Shown piece by piece: positions 58,657 through 64,000 of a stretch of DNA of 64,000 bases. The notes beneath the pieces are model-generated. The model was not told the origin of the DNA. It did no database searches and saw nothing but the letters and a program-made list of their open reading frames with translations. Source of the DNA: CAZUYC01 sp964624475 (GTDB taxonomy: Bacteria > Myxococcota_A > UBA9160 > SMWR01); NCBI GenBank assembly GCA_964624475.1, contig CAZUYC010000009.1:40943-104942 (forward strand). Direction: 5' to 3'. Both the position numbers and the translations under genes were made by a program. How positions within the stretch are numbered: position 1 is the first letter of the stretch; each line of letters begins with the position of its first letter.

Positions 58657-59930
58657 CGACGCCCGGCCCGCTCGACGGTATCCGCGCGCTCGAGCTCGCG
58701 AGCGAGCGCTGCGCCTTCGCCGGGAAGCTGCTCGCCGACCTCGGCGCCGATCTCGTTCTGATCGAGCCGCCCGGAGGCGACCCCATGCGCCGCTGGCCGC
58801 CCTTCGCGGGCGATCTCCCCGGGCCGGAACGGAGCCTCTCCTTCTGGCACTACCACACGAGCAAGCGCGGCATCCGGCTCGACCTGGGCCGGCCGCAGGG
58901 AGCCGATCTCTTCCGCCGCCTCGCCGCCCGGGCCGACCTCGTGCTCGAGGCCGAGCCGCCGCGGCGCCTGGCCGAGCTCGGACTCGATCCGGAGGCGCTC
59001 TGCGCCGCGCGCCCGCGGCTCATCTGGATCTCCATCACGCCCTTCGGGCGCAGCGCGCCGCGCTGCGACGAGGAGGCGACGGACCTGACGATCCTGGCCG
59101 GCGGCGGGCCCGTCTGGAGCTGCGGCTACGACGACCACGCGCTTCCCCCGATCCGCGGCGGCGGGAACCAGGGCTACCAGATCGCCGGCCACTACGCCGC
59201 GCTCTCGGCGCTGACCGCGCTCCTCCACCGGATGGCGACGGGCGAGGGCCAGCAGGTCGACCTCAACATGCACGCCGCCGCGAACGTGACGACCGAGATG
59301 GCGAGCTACCACTGGCTGGTGGCGCGCGGCACGGTGCAGCGCCAGACGGGCCGCCATGCGATGGAGCAGCCGACGCTCCCGACGCAGGTGCGCTGCGCCG
59401 ACGGGCGCTACATCACGACGGGCGTCCCGCCGCGCACGCCGCGGGAGTTCGGCGGCGTCCTCGAGTGGATGGTCGAGCTCGGCCTCGAGGCGGAGTTTCC
59501 CGAGGCCGTCTTCCTGCGCATGGGGGCCGAGCGCGGGCAGCTCGACCTCGCGAAGCTCGGGCAGGACGAGGAGGTCACCGTGATCTTCGGCGCGGGCCGC
59601 GAGGCGCTCTGCTTCATCGCCGCGCGCATCCCGGCCTACGACTTCTTCGTCGGCGCGCAGCGCCGCGGCCTCTCGGTGGGGATCGTCTACGCGCCCGAGG
59701 AGGCGCTCGAGGACCCGCACTTCCGCGCGCGCGGCTATCCGGCCCTGGTCCCCCACCCGGAGCTCGGTCGCAGCATCACCTACCCCGGCGCGCCGTACCG
59801 CTTCGAGAAGTCGCCCTGGCGGATCTCGCGCCGCGCGCCGCTCCTCGGCGAGCACGCGGACGAGGTGATGGGCGAGCTCGGCCTCGACGCCGGAGCCACA
59901 GCCAAGCTCCGCGCCGACGGCGTCCTCTGA
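58653..59930 (+). CDS. Class III CoA-transferase-like, second subunit lacking catalytic Asp
   Basis: The 425-residue protein shares LDGIRALELASERCAFAGKLLADLGADLVLIEPP and MATGEGQQVDLNMHAAAN with the family. Aligning back from GEGQ, the catalytic Asp position holds Tyr (NQGYQIAGHY). It therefore probably complements the first subunit rather than acting alone, as in known two-subunit transferases such as BbsEF. It starts at GTG, translationally coupled. Confidence 0.85.
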   Translation: MTTPGPLDGIRALELASERCAFAGKLLADLGADLVLIEPPGGDPMRRWPPFAGDLPGPERSLSFWHYHTSKRGIRLDLGRPQGADLFRRLAARADLVLEAEPPRRLAELGLDPEALCAARPRLIWISITPFGRSAPRCDEEATDLTILAGGGPVWSCGYDDHALPPIRGGGNQGYQIAGHYAALSALTALLHRMATGEGQQVDLNMHAAANVTTEMASYHWLVARGTVQRQTGRHAMEQPTLPTQVRCADGRYITTGVPPRTPREFGGVLEWMVELGLEAEFPEAVFLRMGAERGQLDLAKLGQDEEVTVIFGAGREALCFIAARIPAYDFFVGAQRRGLSVGIVYAPEEALEDPHFRARGYPALVPHPELGRSITYPGAPYRFEKSPWRISRRAPLLGEHADEVMGELGLDAGATAKLRADGVL

Positions 59931-59938
59931 GCGGTTCG

Positions 59939-60223
59939 ATGAGCGACCCCCTCGACCGCCGGCGGAGCTGGACGCCCCATCCGCGGCTCGAGTCGGTGGC
60001 GCGCGTGAACGAGGAGGGCCGCATCCTCGGAGCAAAGAGCCCCGTGCCCCTCGGCGCGGGCTCGCTCCTCGCACAGGCCGTCGCGAACACGGGCCTCGAC
60101 GACTTCGGGGCCGAGCGCCGGCCGACGCGCTTCCTTCCCCTGCCCCGCGGCGGAGCCTGCTCGACGAGCTCTTCCGCGAGGACGGGCAGACGCTCCGCGC
60201 GCTGGAGGGGCGCCTCCCGATGA
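59939..60223 (+). pseudogene. N-terminal fragment of a sulfotransferase
   Basis: The ATG at 59939 opens text ending EEGRILGAKSPVPL, LLAQAVANTGLDDFG, which looks like the N-terminal helix of the sulfotransferase at 40209 (LAEARARAGLAEFGDESF). After about 60120 the frame turns into unrelated Arg/Ser text and stops at 60223, where an ArsR gene begins in another frame. It is a 3'-deleted remnant. Confidence 0.55.
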
Positions 60224-60417
60224 CGCGCTTCGGTGTGATGAAGCACCTGCGCGTGCTCGAGGAGGCCGGCCTCGTCGTCACCCGGCGCCGCGTGTGCGAG
60301 AAGCTGCACTTCCTGAACCCGGTCCCGATCCGCCTCGTCCACGACCGCTGGGTGAGCAAGTACGCCGAACCCTGGGTCGCGAAGCTCAGCGACCTCAAAC
60401 GCGAACTGGAGGAATAG
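60154..60417 (+). pseudogene. 5'-truncated ArsR-type regulator
   Basis: From 60154 the frame reads SLLDELFREDGQTLRALEGR then MTRFGVMKHLRVLEEAGLVV and EKLHFLNPVPIRLVHDRW, the winged helix of an ArsR regulator paired with SRPBCC proteins. No ATG or GTG lies in frame before 60220, where only the second half of the helix-turn-helix would be made. The 5' end seems lost at the junction with the sulfotransferase fragment near 60120-60150. A non-standard start could still allow the full domain. Confidence 0.65.
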
Positions 60418-60420
60418 ACG

Positions 60421-60867
60421 ATGGAGCGAGTGTTCGAGATCTACATCAAGACGACCCCGGAGCGCCTCTGGGAGGCGATCACCAACCCCGAGATCCGGAG
60501 CAACTACAACTTCGGCGCCAGCGTCGTCTCGGACTGGAGGAAGGGCTCCCCCTACAAGATGGGCGCCCGGGACGGGAGCTTCGCGCTCGGCGAGGGCGTG
60601 AACCTCGAGGTCGACCCCCCGCGGCGCCTGGTCCAGAGCATGGTGGCGCTCTGGAGTGACGACGTGAAGCGCGAGGGCACGTCGAGGATCACCTGGGAGA
60701 TCGAGCCCATCGGCGACTCCTGCCGGCTGACGGTCACGCACGACCAGCTCCGCGAGGGCGCGAACGACCAGCTCTACGGCGGTTGGCCGATGGTCCTCTC
60801 GGGCCTGAAGACCTGGCTCGAGACGGGCGAGCTCCTCACCACGCCGGGGTCGCTGCGTTACACCTGA
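60421..60867 (+). CDS. SRPBCC/AHSA1-type protein
   Basis: The 148-residue protein has FEIYIKTTPERLWEAITNPE at the start, a SLFALGEG-like strand and GGWPMVLSGLKTWLETGE at the end, as in AHSA1/START-like ligand-binding proteins often paired with ArsR. GGAGGAATAGACG precedes its ATG. The ligand is unknown. The cavity may bind a small hydrophobic compound. Confidence 0.85.
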   Translation: MERVFEIYIKTTPERLWEAITNPEIRSNYNFGASVVSDWRKGSPYKMGARDGSFALGEGVNLEVDPPRRLVQSMVALWSDDVKREGTSRITWEIEPIGDSCRLTVTHDQLREGANDQLYGGWPMVLSGLKTWLETGELLTTPGSLRYT

Positions 60868-60877
60868 GCCGAGCCGG

Positions 60878-62320
<1,443 letters not shown>

Positions 62321-62328
62321 GCCGCGGC

Positions 62329-63159
62329 TCAGAACGCTCTTCGCGAATGAGTTTCGGCCAAGTACATCACGCGCGACACCGCTCCCCTCCGCGACAGCTC
62401 GACGACGGTCTCGAGATAGCACTGCTGACTCTCGAACTCAGCAGCACCCGAGACGCCTTCGAGCTCTGCTCGATGCGCCTGCATGGCCGCCAGTCTGCCG
62501 CCGGCGTTCTCGAGCACGCTCGGGGTTCGATCCTTGGTCTCGAGGAGCCGGAACTCCGCAGACTCGAGCAGTCCTTCGTTCCATCCGGCGGCAACGAACT
62601 GTGTGTAGCCGTGAACGCTGCGTTTCCGCACCTCTTCGTTCGAGACGGCACCCGTGACTACCCCGGCATCGGTAAACAGGAATCGTCCGCCGGGCCGGAG
62701 CAGTCTCGCAACCTCGTGGAAAAACCTCAGGCGGTCGCGAAGATGGAGCACCACGTCCAGCGACATGGCCGCATCGAACGAGCCCGGCGCGAACGGAAGG
62801 GGCTCGTTCAGGTCCGCCTCGCGAACCGAGAGCAAGGCATCGACGCCAAGTGAAACGGCACGCGCGCGCCCGACTCGAAGAGCCGATGGACTGAGCTCCA
62901 CGCCAGTACCCGGACAGCCGACGGCCGCAAGAACGAAGGTCAGTGGGCCGCAGGGGCCGCAGCCGAGATCGACGAACCGGGAGGCAGGTGAGAGCGCGAG
63001 GCGGTCGATGTCCACGCGCATTTCGCCGGCATCCACCCAGGAGTGTTGCCCGATGTCTTCATCGTAGGCTTCGCGGCGAATCTGCCGCATCAACGGCGAG
63101 TCGAACTCTCGATAGAAGGATTCGTAGCCGTCCGCCCGCGCCTGTTTGGGGCTATCCAT
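62329..63159 (-). CDS. Class I SAM-dependent methyltransferase
   Basis: The 276-residue protein has motif I RFVDLGCGPCGPLTFVLA near 61-78 and a post-I acidic GTGVELSPSAL. Motif IV FDAAMSLDVVLHLRDR and FHEVARLLRPGGRFLFTDAG follow, typical of Methyltransf_11/25. The ATG at 63159 is chosen because family-like sequence starts there. The substrate is unknown. It may share a transcript with the DASS gene. Confidence 0.85.
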   Translation of the reverse strand: MDSPKQARADGYESFYREFDSPLMRQIRREAYDEDIGQHSWVDAGEMRVDIDRLALSPASRFVDLGCGPCGPLTFVLAAVGCPGTGVELSPSALRVGRARAVSLGVDALLSVREADLNEPLPFAPGSFDAAMSLDVVLHLRDRLRFFHEVARLLRPGGRFLFTDAGVVTGAVSNEEVRKRSVHGYTQFVAAGWNEGLLESAEFRLLETKDRTPSVLENAGGRLAAMQAHRAELEGVSGAAEFESQQCYLETVVELSRRGAVSRVMYLAETHSRRAF

Positions 63160-63233
63160 ATCGTGCTCCGCGCGGTTGCAGAAGATGCCTTCGCCGGCGA
63201 CGCGCGGCCAGCACGCAGCGCTCGGGAGTGGAG

Positions 63234-63575
63234 CTATTCCTCGACGAGTTTCCGCAAGCGCGCGAGCGCGTCGTCCCAACGCTGCGAGATCTGGTCGAGG
63301 GAGCGGCGCGCCTCCTCCAGCCGCGCCGTGTCGAGGTCCCAGATGCGTTCTCGCCCGCGCCGGGCGCCGTGGACGAGCCCGGCGCTGGCGAGGACGCCCA
63401 GGTGCTTGGTGATCGCCTGGCGCGTGACGGCGGAGCCGCTCGTGAGCCTTGCGATCGACTGCGGACCGCCGGCGCAGAGGCGGGCGACGAGCGCGAGCCG
63501 GATCTCATCGCCGAGCGCGGCGAAGACCGGCGCCGCCCGGGCGAGGCGCGCGACTCCCGCGCTACGCCGCGACAT
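63234..63575 (-). CDS. ArsR-type transcriptional regulator
   Basis: The 113-residue protein has FAALGDEIRLALVARLCAGG, then SGSAVTRQAITKHLGVLASAGL and RRGRERIWDLD, a winged-helix ArsR domain. No metal-binding Cys cluster is present, so it more likely senses an organic ligand. It overlaps the upstream SRPBCC remnant by 14 bp. That order, SRPBCC before ArsR, is less common. Confidence 0.88.
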   Translation of the reverse strand: MSRRSAGVARLARAAPVFAALGDEIRLALVARLCAGGPQSIARLTSGSAVTRQAITKHLGVLASAGLVHGARRGRERIWDLDTARLEEARRSLDQISQRWDDALARLRKLVEE

Positions 63576-63860
63576 GTCGCTCGATGTTCTGGAGCGGTGC
63601 GGCCCAGCCGCCCTCGTTGCTCCGGAAGGCCTCGTCGCGCCGCGCGGGCGGGAGGCGATCGCAGCCGGACTCGATCACGGTGAGGCGAGTCCCGCCGGCG
63701 ACCTCCTCGAGGCGGAACTCGACCAGGACCGTCGGCTCGGCCGAGTAGTCGACACCGGGCTCGACCGCGTAGGGGTGCCAGCGGTACGAGAACAGTTGCT
63801 CGGGCTCCATGCGCTCGATCGTCATCTCCAGGGTCACGTGCTCGTAGCCCGGGTAGGTAA
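63562..63860 (-). pseudogene. SRPBCC protein interrupted by an IS element
   Basis: The C-terminal part YPGYEHVTLEMTIERMEPEQ then LFSYRWHPYA and ERHVAA is a typical AHSA1-like end. The normal N-terminal half (about 60 residues with the first helix) is replaced by unrelated A+T-rich sequence from about 63858. An IS-type transposase begins on the other strand at 63906, so the gene was likely split by insertion. Confidence 0.7.
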
Positions 63861-64000
63861 GGAAGAGTAAATAAATAAAGGTTGCACTCCGAGTCTGGTG
63901 TTCGTATGATCGCGAGTATGAAGACTCGCTCCGAACTTCAGGCGAAGCTAGCCAGCCTGTGGCCGCTTCTGGACGAGCGGACACGCCGGCTCATGGCCGC
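63858..64000 (+). mobile_element. Left end of an IS element, ISAzo13-like, transposase 5' end
   Basis: A stretch of low G+C (63858-63915, with AAATAAATAAAGG) precedes ATG codons at 63906 and 63918. The frame reads MKTRSELQAKLASLWPLLDE, then RTRRLMAA to the edge, similar to the N-terminus of ISAzo13-type transposases (LWPxLDERxRRLxAA). Only about 30 codons are visible, so family assignment is tentative. The inverted repeat and right end lie outside. Confidence 0.55.

Overview
The window is a very G+C-rich bacterial chromosome segment with tightly packed genes, many GTG starts and frequent 4-bp stop/start overlaps. The content points to an environmental lineage of the former Deltaproteobacteria, such as Myxococcota-like or Binatota-like groups: PEP-CTERM sorting tails, paired acyl-CoA dehydrogenases, class III CoA-transferases, sulfotransferases, an F420-type nitroreductase and GT-C membrane proteins. 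This placement is inference only, because no rRNA, tRNA or ribosomal marker gene was seen.

Layout. 1-4288 (minus) is most of a giant secreted seven-bladed beta-propeller protein that runs off the left edge. 4.4-8.7 kb holds an MntA-type nucleotidyltransferase with a decayed HepT remnant, an LprI-domain secreted protein, two GST-fold genes, an orphan RHH regulator and a VOC protein. 8.8-24 kb is a defence and toxin-antitoxin region: a type III restriction-modification system whose Res and Mod genes are about 3 kb apart, a RES/Xre module, an HNH endonuclease, a VapBC-like module, a Phd antitoxin whose VapC partner is frameshifted, a second MNT-type nucleotidyltransferase, and several gene remnants. 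Two adjacent acyl-CoA dehydrogenases interrupt this region at 20.4-22.7 kb. 23.8-28.2 kb carries Nudix, epimerase and alpha/beta-hydrolase genes and two convergent PEP-CTERM proteins.

28.4-32.7 kb is a MacA/MacB-type exporter operon with one adaptor, one ATPase and two separate FtsX-like permeases, followed by a DUF3500 protein. 33.8-41.4 kb has a secreted alginate-lyase-like protein, a DUF1214-like/amidohydrolase pair, a lipoprotein joining zinc peptidase, TPR and VWA regions, and a sulfotransferase. 41.4-46.5 kb is a compact four-gene operon (DUF4956 membrane protein, CotH kinase, beta-helix protein, VTC-type polymerase), the most coherent poorly characterised system here. 46.7-54.0 kb holds four large membrane proteins, three of them resembling GT-C glycosyltransferases and one with a TPR-like tail. 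54-60 kb carries an MDR dehydrogenase, a membrane-anchored TAXI-type binding protein, a DDN nitroreductase and two translationally coupled class III CoA-transferases, the second lacking the usual catalytic Asp. 60-64 kb has damaged ArsR/SRPBCC pairs, a DASS transporter, a methyltransferase and, at the right edge, the start of an IS element that interrupts an SRPBCC gene.

Recurring themes are gene decay at deletion or insertion junctions (HepT, VapC, SDR, ArsR, sulfotransferase, PEP-CTERM and nucleotide-binding protein remnants) and a dispersed repeat of about 44 bp, present as a triple tandem, as single copies and once inside a coding frame.
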